Origin: Desulfomonile tiedjei DSM 6799
GTDB taxonomy: Bacteria; Desulfobacterota; Desulfomonilia; Desulfomonilales; Desulfomonilaceae
Direction: 5' to 3'
DNA: 64,000 bases
NCBI RefSeq assembly: GCF_000266945.1
Contig: NC_018025.1
Coordinates: forward strand, 1,798,001 to 1,862,000
In this document: positions 25,381 to 31,928 of the stretch, piece after piece
Position numbering within the stretch: the stretch's first letter is position 1
Layout of the letters: each line of letters starts with the position of its first letter
Translations under genes and position numbers: made by a program
Notes under the pieces: generated by a model
What the model was told of the DNA's origin: nothing
The model's database searches: none
Seen by the model: only the letters and a program-made list of their open reading frames with translations

Positions 25381-25590
25381 AGGACTCTTGGTTGCCAAGA
25401 TATAAGAGTCCTGATAGAGGGGGGATGCACGTCTGTCAGACTCTCTGCAGGAGTCGGGCAGAGGCACCGGTAGATCGTTCGTCCCTTGGTCCTCTGAGAC
25501 TGCCCGGCAGCTGGATCACCGGAGGCCTTCGTGTAAAAAGCCCGAACAGTCGCCTGGACTCGTTGAGAAGTCCGTATCCACAAGGGTGGG
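25381..25590 (+). ncRNA. Candidate bridge RNA of the IS110 element
   Basis: A 5' stem-loop pairs 25381-25389 with 25404-25412. A second stem (GGGCAG...CTGCCC, with CAGAGG...CCTCTG) encloses ACCGGTAG (25466-25473) and CGTCCCT (25480-25486). The first pairs with the right target flank CTGCCGGT using one G-U; the second is identical to the left flank CGTCCCT (25275-25281). A third structure has ACAGTCGC (25546-25553), a GGACT/AGTCC hairpin, then ACAAG (25580-25584). ACAGTCGC is identical to the element's right end with the first core base, and ACAAG is complementary to CTTGT at the left end. Target- and donor-binding loops are therefore both suggested. Exact RNA ends are not visible. Confidence 0.65.
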
Positions 25591-25599
25591 ATGTTACAC

Positions 25600-26541
25600 A
25601 TGCATGAAGAAGTTTTTGTTGGCATAGATATCTCTAAAGATCAGTTGGATGCGCATGTGCTGCCAAAAGGCATGCACACCACCGTCAAGAATGACACTCA
25701 AGGCATCGACTCGCTGATTGAGATCCTCCACGCAGAGCCCCCCATGGTAATCGTGATGGAAGCCACCGGAGGCTACGAGATAACCGTTGCGGCCCAGTTA
25801 GGTCTCGCCGGCCTGCCGATCGCTGTCGTCAACCCTGGTCAGGTGCGGGACTTTGCCAAAGGCATCGGAAAACTCGCCAAGACAGACGCCATCGATGCTT
25901 ATGTGCTGGCACGCTTTGCCCAAACGGTTAGGCCCATACCGAAGCCGCTGCCAACGGAGGACGAAAAGCAAATCAAGGAACTCGTAACACGTCGAAAGCA
26001 GCTTGTTGATTTGCGTGCATCAGAAAAGAATCGCCTCCATCGAGCCCGTTCCAATCGCGTGCAGCGCAGCATTCAAACGGTCATAGCAGCCCTAGATAAG
26101 GAAATCGAAGACATCGATAAAGATGTCGATGACCTTATCAGGAAATCGCCTCTGTGGCGTGAAACAGAGGAACTCCTCCGAACCTTCAAAGGCGTGGGCC
26201 CCATAACTGCCAGAGTGCTCATGGCAAAACTGCCCGAACTGGGACATGTCAGCCGTCATGAAATCAGTCGCCTCGTCGGCCTGGCGCCTCTCAACAAAGA
26301 CAGCGGAAAGAAGAAAGGCAAGCGCGAGATTTCGGGTGGACGGGCGGATGTACGCTCAACCCTGTATATGGCTGCAGTCGCGGCCATAACGTCCAATGTA
26401 GTCATCAAGCCTTTCTATCAACGCCTCATTGAGGCTGGAAAACCTTTCAAGGTTGCCATCACGGCTTGTATGCGTAAGATGATCGTCATCCTAAACGCAA
26501 TGCTCAAGAAAAAACAGCCTTTCCAGGTAGTTTTTTCTTGA
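25600..26541 (+). CDS. IS110-family transposase (DEDD RuvC-like plus serine transposase_20 domain)
   Basis: 313 residues from the ATG at 25600 (GGGTGGG upstream); an ATG three codons earlier is possible. The N-terminal RuvC-like domain starts FVGIDISKDQLDAHVLP with the first catalytic Asp, then MEATGGYE and KTDAIDAYVLARFA supply further acidic residues. A coiled-coil linker (KQLVDLRASEKNRLHRARSN) precedes the transposase_20 domain (LLRTFKGVGPITARVLMAKL, LVGLAPLNKDSGKKKG), which should hold the catalytic Ser. The frame looks intact. It would act with a bridge RNA to recombine the circular donor with a CT-centred target. Confidence 0.93.
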   Translation: MHEEVFVGIDISKDQLDAHVLPKGMHTTVKNDTQGIDSLIEILHAEPPMVIVMEATGGYEITVAAQLGLAGLPIAVVNPGQVRDFAKGIGKLAKTDAIDAYVLARFAQTVRPIPKPLPTEDEKQIKELVTRRKQLVDLRASEKNRLHRARSNRVQRSIQTVIAALDKEIEDIDKDVDDLIRKSPLWRETEELLRTFKGVGPITARVLMAKLPELGHVSRHEISRLVGLAPLNKDSGKKKGKREISGGRADVRSTLYMAAVAAITSNVVIKPFYQRLIEAGKPFKVAITACMRKMIVILNAMLKKKQPFQVVFS

Positions 26542-26592
26542 CAAGAAACACAGTCGCTGCCGGTCCATTCTATCGATATCATTGATCATATT

Positions 26593-26778
26593 TATAGCTG
26601 TTATCGAAAGTCTTGACGGAATCCAATGCCTGCAATGGGAAGAATCAGTAGCGCCGGCGTCCCTGCCGGCGATAACTTATTGCTTTGTTTGGTGAATTGT
26701 TCGCCGGCACGGAGGCCGGCGCTACCAATTGCTGGGAACTGCTCTTCACAATCCGTGATTACTTCGAGAATCGGTATA
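26593..26778. mobile_element. Family B element (MITE-like), 186 bp, inverted relative to 14876-15062
   Basis: Begins TATAGCTGTTATCGAAAG and ends CGAGAATCGGTATA. The interior GTAGCGCCGGCGTCCCTGCC and GCCGGCGCTACCAATTGC mirrors the other copy. A third fragment of the same end (TATAGCAGTTCTCGAAAGC) begins at 26844 and stops near 26874. Confidence 0.65.
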
Positions 26779-26925
26779 AGATGTGCCGGCACGGAGGCAC
26801 GGCACCTACCAATCTTCAATCGGTCACTAATTTTGGCAACTGATATAGCAGTTCTCGAAAGCAATCACGGATTGACTTCACGTGCGGCTATTTTTTCTCG
26901 GTTGCTCGTTTCGCAATTCTGACAG

Positions 26926-26969
26926 TCGGGTGCCACTGACCTGAGCGTGCTCAGGTCAGTGGCACCCGA
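26926..26969. repeat. Perfect 21-bp inverted repeat with a 2-nt spacer
   Basis: The arm at 26926-26946 (TCGGGTGCCACTGACCTGAG plus C) is exactly complementary to 26949-26969, separated only by GT. There is no T-run after it, so it is not a typical intrinsic terminator. It lies between the repeat cluster and the Cys-rich protein gene. Confidence 0.7.
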
Positions 26970-27083
26970 GACACGACCTTGCCTCTTGCTGAATGTTAGG
27001 CGCAAAACGCAAAAACTTTTCAGAACCGTCATAGTACATACTGAAATTACAGCATAAAAATCTTCCCTGCCGTATTTCGGTCA

Positions 27084-27165
27084 TTTCTTGTCAGATTTGC
27101 TTCCAGGTTACGAATCATTATTCAAGCCGGTCGAAACAGACCGGAAACACAAACCTGACAAGAAA
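27084..27165 (+). promoter_or_regulatory. Structured leader before the Cys-rich protein gene
   Basis: TTTCTTGTCAG (27084-27094) pairs perfectly with CTGACAAGAAA (27155-27165). An inner stem GCCGGTC/GACCGG lies at about 27126-27142. The closing arm ends five bases before AAGGAGG, so folding could affect ribosome access. A cis-regulatory role is inferred. Confidence 0.45.
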
Positions 27166-27182
27166 TGTCAAGGAGGATTTAG

Positions 27183-27404
27183 ATGAAAAGGTTCTTGTAT
27201 CTTCTGACGTTGGCAGCCTTCCTGTTGTCTGCACCCCTGGCTATGGCAGGCGAGGGAACTCTCCCAGTAGGAAAGGCAGCCAATGTCGGCGACAAACCCG
27301 CCGTAAACTGTTGCGTGAAGGGCAAATGCAAGCAGGCCGGTACGGAAGCGGATTGCGCCAAAGAAGGCGGGAAAATCGTCAAAGATTGCAAGGAATGCAA
27401 GTAA
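27183..27404 (+). CDS. Small exported Cys-rich protein
   Basis: The protein has 73 residues; AAGGAGG is 6 bases upstream. A signal peptide (MKRFLYLLTLAAFLLSAPLA, cleaved after AMA) leads to a mature chain of about 50 residues with six cysteines: VNCCVKGKCKQ, ADCAKEGG and KDCKECK. Lysines are abundant. I do not recognise a family. The Cys spacing would suit disulfides, metal binding or haem-free redox chemistry in the periplasm. A terminator follows at 27431. Confidence 0.7.
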   Translation: MKRFLYLLTLAAFLLSAPLAMAGEGTLPVGKAANVGDKPAVNCCVKGKCKQAGTEADCAKEGGKIVKDCKECK

Positions 27405-27430
27405 TCTCTATCTCTTGAATCTTGGAACGT

Positions 27431-27461
27431 CGGGGCGGGGGCCCGCCTCGATGTTTTCTTT
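27431..27461 (+). terminator. Intrinsic terminator after the Cys-rich protein gene
   Basis: CGGGGCGGG (27431-27439) pairs with CCCGCCTCG (27442-27450), with one G-U, followed by the T-rich run ATGTTTTCTTT. It is 27 bases past the stop codon. Confidence 0.65.
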
Positions 27462-27647
27462 ACAGGGGTCAGATCAAACTTACCGTGGACAAGACTTGAA
27501 GGCATGCTATCATAAGCGAGGCTCTTGATCCATTCCTTCAGTCCATGCAGGGCGACAGGAGTTGCCGTCAGGAGCCGGATTAAGATCTTGGTGCTCTCGG
27601 TGACATCATTGTGAGCAGACACCTAAGCTGGCTGGAGCTGTCTGGGC

Positions 27648-28265
27648 ATGTCGCTTTACGGTAAGACTCCTGACATAGACTTGGTACAGGAATGTCTCAA
27701 AGGATCTCAAACCGCATGGAACGAGTTCTATACTCGCTTCCTGGGATTGGTCAAAAACATCGTGAGGAGAAATACGGGATCTTCTCCACAAGATATAGAG
27801 GACTTGACGCAATCGGCTTTTCTGGAGCTCGCATCCGCGTTGAAGAGTTTCGTTCCGGGGAATTCTTTGACGGGATTCATTTGCACAGTCGCTCAGAGAG
27901 TGGCCGTTGACGAGTTCAGGAAAACTAAAGCCTCCAAGAGGGATGCTCGCACTGAACCTGTCGATCATCATGATGGGGAAGATGAAAATTCTACTATCGT
28001 GATTTCGAATTCGGTGTCTCAGGACAGGCAATTAGAAAGAGCGCAGCTTGCCGCACAGCTCAGAAGAGCATTGACCGGGCTGGATCCCAGGTGTCGCGAG
28101 CTGATCGAACTGAGATATATGCAAGAGCTGCCCTTTAGCGAGGTCTCCCAGCTCATGGGAGCAACTGAAAACACCGTCACCGTTCAGACGAAAAGATGTC
28201 TGGACAAGCTCAAGACGGCGTACAAGGACATGGAACTGAGAGGGACTTCTCGTGAAAACACCTGA
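27648..28265 (+). CDS. ECF-type RNA polymerase sigma factor
   Basis: The protein has 205 residues. The region 2 core is WNEFYTRFLGLVKNIVRRNT followed by QDIEDLTQSAFLELASAL and a DNA-melting segment GFICTVAQRVAVDEFRKTKA. Region 4 is the helix-turn-helix ELRYMQELPFSEVSQLMGAT with VTVQTKRCLDKLK. Its last 14 bases overlap the start of the anti-sigma gene, as is usual for ECF/anti-sigma pairs. Regulon and inducing signal are unknown. The linker between regions 2 and 4 is long and charged (TEPVDHHDGEDENSTIVIS). Confidence 0.9.
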   Translation: MSLYGKTPDIDLVQECLKGSQTAWNEFYTRFLGLVKNIVRRNTGSSPQDIEDLTQSAFLELASALKSFVPGNSLTGFICTVAQRVAVDEFRKTKASKRDARTEPVDHHDGEDENSTIVISNSVSQDRQLERAQLAAQLRRALTGLDPRCRELIELRYMQELPFSEVSQLMGATENTVTVQTKRCLDKLKTAYKDMELRGTSRENT

Positions 28266-29241
28266 ACCACCCCACAATATGGAACACCCGAAAGACTTGC
28301 TTCTGCAGTATCTGGACGATACTCTGAGCCCGGAGCAGAAACTGGAGCTTGAAAGGCATATAGACGCGTGCTCGACGTGCGCATTGGAACTGAAGGACCT
28401 GGCAAAGATCACGGGTGCACTCAGGGAAAACAAGGAGATCTATTGTCCCGATTCCCTCGAAATAGAAGAATTCGTACGTGAAAACCGAGACCCTGCAGGC
28501 CGTATTGCCGCACACCTGGAAGTGTGCCCGGCCTGTTCCGCATTCGCGGAGTCACTACGACAGGAAGACTATGCGCGAGAAATGCCGGTGGAACTCTGGC
28601 ACGGCATTCAAGAGCGACTCGAAATCCCCTCTGAGAAACGCTCTGCACCGGTTCAACCCCAACCGGAAGCCGGGCTGTTTGAGCGATTCTTCAACCGGTT
28701 CAGAATTCCGTCCTTTGCTGCGGCTGCCGTTGTTGCTGCGGTTCTGCTGCTGATCGTGGTTCTTCCCAGGGATACAACCTCGCCCCTTGTCGGACTGAGC
28801 TCCGTTGCATGGGAGAATGTACCAAAACCAAAAGTTATGCGTCCGCGAGCCGCATTTCTGGTCACTTTCCCCAGTACGACACAACACCTGTCCCAGAAAC
28901 AGGTGGACTCTATATATGCAGCTTTACAGCCTGATCTGGACCTACTTGAAAAATATGAAATAGTTCCTCCATCGGAACTGAAGAGTGCAGCGAAATCCGG
29001 TGAGGTAACCATCAACCCCGAACAACCAAAAGAAATGTTCGAGAGCCTCAATAGCAAACTTGGCGTATCAATAATCTCACTGGTTGAAGTAAGCCGCACT
29101 GACGGCCTATTCCGCATTAAAGTGGACGTTGTGGATACGCAAAAAGGCAGCAGCATGCGAGAGAATACTCGCTCCGGAATATCCGAAGAAGCGCTGCCGA
29201 AGGCTATCCGAGAAATGGTCTTTGCAGCTCTGCAGCCCTGA
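28252..29241 (+). CDS. Membrane anti-sigma factor with two HxxxCxxC zinc-finger motifs
   Basis: 329 residues from a GTG overlapping the sigma gene by 14 bases. Two anti-sigma zinc-finger motifs are present in tandem: ERHIDACSTCALEL (about 35-50) and AAHLEVCPACSAFAE (about 80-95). One hydrophobic segment (SFAAAAVVAAVLLLIVVLP) lies near 150-170, so the N-terminus is cytoplasmic and binds the sigma factor. The periplasmic part of about 155 residues (AAFLVTFPSTTQHL, LGVSIISLVEVSRTDGLFRI) resembles lipoprotein-like nucleoside-binding folds but is not recognised with confidence. It presumably senses an envelope signal and releases the sigma factor. Confidence 0.82.
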   Translation: MKTPEPPHNMEHPKDLLLQYLDDTLSPEQKLELERHIDACSTCALELKDLAKITGALRENKEIYCPDSLEIEEFVRENRDPAGRIAAHLEVCPACSAFAESLRQEDYAREMPVELWHGIQERLEIPSEKRSAPVQPQPEAGLFERFFNRFRIPSFAAAAVVAAVLLLIVVLPRDTTSPLVGLSSVAWENVPKPKVMRPRAAFLVTFPSTTQHLSQKQVDSIYAALQPDLDLLEKYEIVPPSELKSAAKSGEVTINPEQPKEMFESLNSKLGVSIISLVEVSRTDGLFRIKVDVVDTQKGSSMRENTRSGISEEALPKAIREMVFAALQP

Positions 29242-29249
29242 GCAAACCA

Positions 29250-30509
29250 TCAATTTGTGATAATTGGGCGGAATCTGCGAATGACGAGGAGAAGAGCCAC
29301 TCCCGCCGCGAATGCCACGCAAGCAATCACGAAGAAGAAGACGTCCCGGGGCAGCTTTTCCCAGTATCGGCCAAGATAGCCGGCTCCGTAGTTCCCTGCG
29401 AAAGATGCAAGGAACCAGACTCCCATCATTGTTGAGACAATCCGTGCCGGCGACACTTTGGTAACGAAAGACAATCCGATTGGCGATAGATACAGTTCGC
29501 CTAATGTGATCAGGAACGTAAACGCTCCCAGCCACAGAAAACTTACGGGCGCACCGCTTGTCGCATGCAACCTTGCAGGAACGATCATAACCAGAAACCC
29601 TGCAGAAAGCAGAAAGCATCCGATAGCCATCTTTGTCGGTGCCGAGGGCTCGTTCCCTCTACGGGACTGTCTCGACCAGAAGGAAGTCAGGAACGGTGTG
29701 AGCAGAAATATCAGCGCCGGATTGAGTGCCTGAAACCAGGATGCAGGAAATTCCCAGCCGAGAATCCTTCGATCTGTATTCACGTCAGCCCACAAGGCCA
29801 TGGTATTTCCCTGCTGTTCGTAAGCAGCCCAAAAAGCGATGCTCACGAGGCATACCGCAATGAGTCCCCACAGTCGATCCTTCTCTTCCGGAGTAAAAGC
29901 CCGCTCGGGTTGCACGGTCTGATTTTTGATATTCTCCAAGGCGTCGGGCGGCAGCAAATGGTTACCGAGAAGATAGATAACCAGCCCTGTCACCATGCCT
30001 ACTCCCGCTGCAGCAAAGCCATAATGCCATCCGTACAGTTCTCCCAGGGTTCCGCATATGAGAGGAGAGAAGAAAGCTCCGATGTTGATTCCAACATAAA
30101 AGATGCTGAACGCTCTGTCGCGGCGGGGATCTCCCGGAGAATACAGATTGCCTACCTGGGTGGAGATATTCGGCTTGAACGCACCATTGCCCAGGATCAG
30201 AAGCGCGAGGGCAGGCAAGAACAACGATTCCCAGGCCATGGTGAAATGGCCGATAGACATAAGGACACAACCGATTATGACTGCCTTGTGCTGTCCTATC
30301 ACTCTGTCTGCGAGCATTCCGCCGAAGAACGGGGTCAGGTACACAAGCCCGGTATAAAGACCGTAGATGTGGGAAGCCTGATCCTGGGGAATTCTGAGAT
30401 GTCTGACCATGTAATAGACGAGCAAAGCTCGCATACCATAATAGGAAAAACGTTCCCACATTTCCGTGAAAAACAGTACGAACAAACCCTTTGGATGACC
30501 TGAAAACAT
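29250..30509 (-). CDS. POT-family proton-dependent oligopeptide transporter
   Basis: 419 residues from the ATG at 30507-30509 (GGGGTG upstream); an earlier TTG is less likely. Signature sequences: LFFTEMWERFSYYGMRALLV in helix 1 (ExxERFxYY proton-coupling motif) and FSIFYVGINIGAFFSPLICG (FYxxIN motif). About 12-14 hydrophobic segments. It imports di- and tripeptides with protons across the inner membrane. The stop is nine bases from the end of the anti-sigma gene on the opposite strand, so the genes are convergent. Confidence 0.92.
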   Translation of the reverse strand: MFSGHPKGLFVLFFTEMWERFSYYGMRALLVYYMVRHLRIPQDQASHIYGLYTGLVYLTPFFGGMLADRVIGQHKAVIIGCVLMSIGHFTMAWESLFLPALALLILGNGAFKPNISTQVGNLYSPGDPRRDRAFSIFYVGINIGAFFSPLICGTLGELYGWHYGFAAAGVGMVTGLVIYLLGNHLLPPDALENIKNQTVQPERAFTPEEKDRLWGLIAVCLVSIAFWAAYEQQGNTMALWADVNTDRRILGWEFPASWFQALNPALIFLLTPFLTSFWSRQSRRGNEPSAPTKMAIGCFLLSAGFLVMIVPARLHATSGAPVSFLWLGAFTFLITLGELYLSPIGLSFVTKVSPARIVSTMMGVWFLASFAGNYGAGYLGRYWEKLPRDVFFFVIACVAFAAGVALLLVIRRFRPIITN

Positions 30510-30736
30510 TCGGGTAAGCACCCCGCAAGACAATTTCGTAATCAATAATATAATGGGCGATGAGGAAGATGTGGATATTTGATTACATCGCTCTGCAGCG
30601 CGGATACGTCATCCACTCGACTGTACTGTTCAAGGATACAAAATAAGGTATGGGGCGTAGCGGGTGACAAACAGGACCTGCCTGTCCTCGCAGCAGTAAG
30701 ATCCAAAGTAATCAAAAGCGTATTACAGAATAGCAG

Positions 30737-31201
30737 CTATCGTGTAGGCCCCTTATCCGATTTGAGCTTTACAAATACTTCATCAGGATCTTGTTCCGCA
30801 AGTGGGACCATATTTCGACCATGATGCAGCACCATGCGATCGGGATCGCTGTTTTGGACCAGCAGCGTCGAAATCGCGCCGGAATCCCAATGCATATTCA
30901 GGACCGGCGGCCGGAAAGAAAAGCCTCCCTGGCCTGCTCGAACCCATTTTTGCGATTCGTCCCCGCGATACTCGGCGCGGAATGTCCCGTCGGGATTAAA
31001 GGCTAACCTCATGAATCTCTGAGTTACCGGGTTTTCCGCCTCGTTTTCGACACGAGCTTTCAGATCCCAAATCCCTGCCAAAGCGATTCCTTGATCGCTT
31101 CGCTGAGGTGCATTGGACTGTCCCAAACAAGCGGTTAGAAAGAGGGCCATCGTTACGAGAATGGCAAATCTGGCTGCAAAACGGAAGAGAATTACGTGCA
31201 T
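30737..31201 (-). CDS. Putative lipoprotein
   Basis: The protein has 154 residues. Signal peptide with lipobox: FAILVTMALFLTACLGQ, lipidated Cys at about 25. The mature part starts with a linker, then a beta-rich domain (GIALAGIWDLKARVENEAEN, MRLAFNPDGTFRAEYRGDES) that resembles the lipocalin-like or META-like domains of small lipoproteins. Function unknown. It follows the Ser-repeat gene on the same strand, beyond a hairpin. Confidence 0.75.
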   Translation of the reverse strand: MHVILFRFAARFAILVTMALFLTACLGQSNAPQRSDQGIALAGIWDLKARVENEAENPVTQRFMRLAFNPDGTFRAEYRGDESQKWVRAGQGGFSFRPPVLNMHWDSGAISTLLVQNSDPDRMVLHHGRNMVPLAEQDPDEVFVKLKSDKGPTR

Positions 31202-31223
31202 TTTTCCTGGCTGTAAAATGCGC

Positions 31224-31255
31224 GAGGCGATTACCCCTGAGGGATTAATCGCCTC
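31224..31255 (-). terminator. Hairpin terminator downstream of the Ser-rich repeat gene
   Basis: GAGGCGATTA (31224-31233) pairs perfectly with TAATCGCCTC (31246-31255). On the minus strand the hairpin is followed by GCGCATTTTA, a weak T-run. It separates the repeat protein gene from the lipoprotein gene. Confidence 0.5.
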
Positions 31256-31295
31256 GTTCAGTTGCGACCACCAATGGTGTTCGGTTTAAATCTTT

Positions 31296-31679
31296 TTAGA
31301 ACCAGCCGCTGGATGAGCTGCTTGCAGGATAGTATCCGCTGCTGGAAGAAGAAGCCGGCCAATAACCGCTGCTGCTGCTGGATGCAGGCACGCAGCAATA
31401 ATTGTAGCCGCTGCTGCTGCTGGATGCGGGCATACAATTGTAGTTGTAGCCGCTGCTGCTGCTGGATGCGGGCATACAATTGTAGTTGTAGCCGCTGCTG
31501 CTGCTGGATGCCGCAGGCCAGTAACCGCTGCTTGAGGAACTTGCCGGTTGATAGCCGCTGGATGAGCTGCTAGCGCCACCCCAAGAAGAATAGGGGGCCC
31601 ATGCGTAGAAGCCCACAGCAAATGATGCGAACAGCGTAACCATACCGACAACCGCAAGCGCCACTGCAAATCTTTTCAT
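31296..31679 (-). CDS. Exported Ser-rich tandem-repeat protein
   Basis: The protein has 127 residues; GAGGAGG lies 10 bases upstream. A signal peptide (MKRFAVALAVVGMVTLFASF) is followed by nothing but repeats of the form PASSSSSGY with short spacers: QPASSSSSGYWPAASSSSSG, then three units of the type YNYNCMPASSSSSG, then WPASSSSSGYYPASSSSSG and a final WF. Serine, Tyr, Gly and Pro dominate, with one or two Cys in three spacers. I know no family for it. It may be a cell-surface, spore-coat-like or adhesive polypeptide, cross-linked by Tyr or Cys, or a glycosylation target. The reverse strand is also open through the repeats, a by-product of the composition. Confidence 0.72.
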   Translation of the reverse strand: MKRFAVALAVVGMVTLFASFAVGFYAWAPYSSWGGASSSSSGYQPASSSSSGYWPAASSSSSGYNYNCMPASSSSSGYNYNCMPASSSSSGYNYCCVPASSSSSGYWPASSSSSGYYPASSSSSGWF

Positions 31680-31928
31680 TTAAATGAAACCTCCTCATGG
31701 AATAAACGTCACATTCTCTGTTCTCTAAATCGAAAACAGTTACTCCCTCGTATTAATGCAAAAGATTTACCTATTCGCTACCACGAAAAAATGCTTTTGT
31801 CAAATCATTTTTCCGTTATAAAGCCCTTGGTGCGAGTGCCTGTAACGTGTACATCCAAAAGACTTGACTCACCCAAGTTGTCTGCTAGGATTCTCCTAAT
31901 TTCATTTGTTGTCAAGGAAATTTTCGCA

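Larger units (their letters stand above)
25282..26558 (+). mobile_element. IS110-family insertion sequence, about 1277 bp, CT core at both ends
   Basis: The boundaries are set by comparison with uninterrupted family A repeats, where GGACCGGCGTCCCTGCCGG is continuous. Here it is broken after CT (25280-25281) and resumes after a second CT (26557-26558). There are no terminal inverted repeats, as expected for IS110. Size, CT core and insertion into a REP-like palindrome all resemble IS621. It contains an upstream non-coding region (25282-25599) and one transposase gene. Confidence 0.85.
25207..26839. mobile_element. Family A element split by an IS110-family element and a family B element
   Basis: Three segments read as one family A copy: 25207-25281 (GTGCCAAGAATTCTG to GGACCGGCGTCCCT), 26559-26592 (GCCGGTCCATTCTATCGATA) and 26779-26839 (AGATGTGCCGGCACGGAGGC to TTTTGGCAA). 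Joined, they total 170 bases, the length of intact copies. The first gap is the IS110 element, the second a family B element. Confidence 0.75.

Noticed and set aside
27477-27622. Possible gene on the minus strand ahead of the sigma factor
   Set aside because: No signal or motif; the frame covers the Cys-rich protein and its terminator on the other strand.
31262-31573. Plus-strand frame rich in Cys and Trp over the Ser-repeat gene
   Set aside because: It is the complement of Ser-Gly codon repeats; the minus-strand frame has a signal peptide and a good ribosome site, this one does not.
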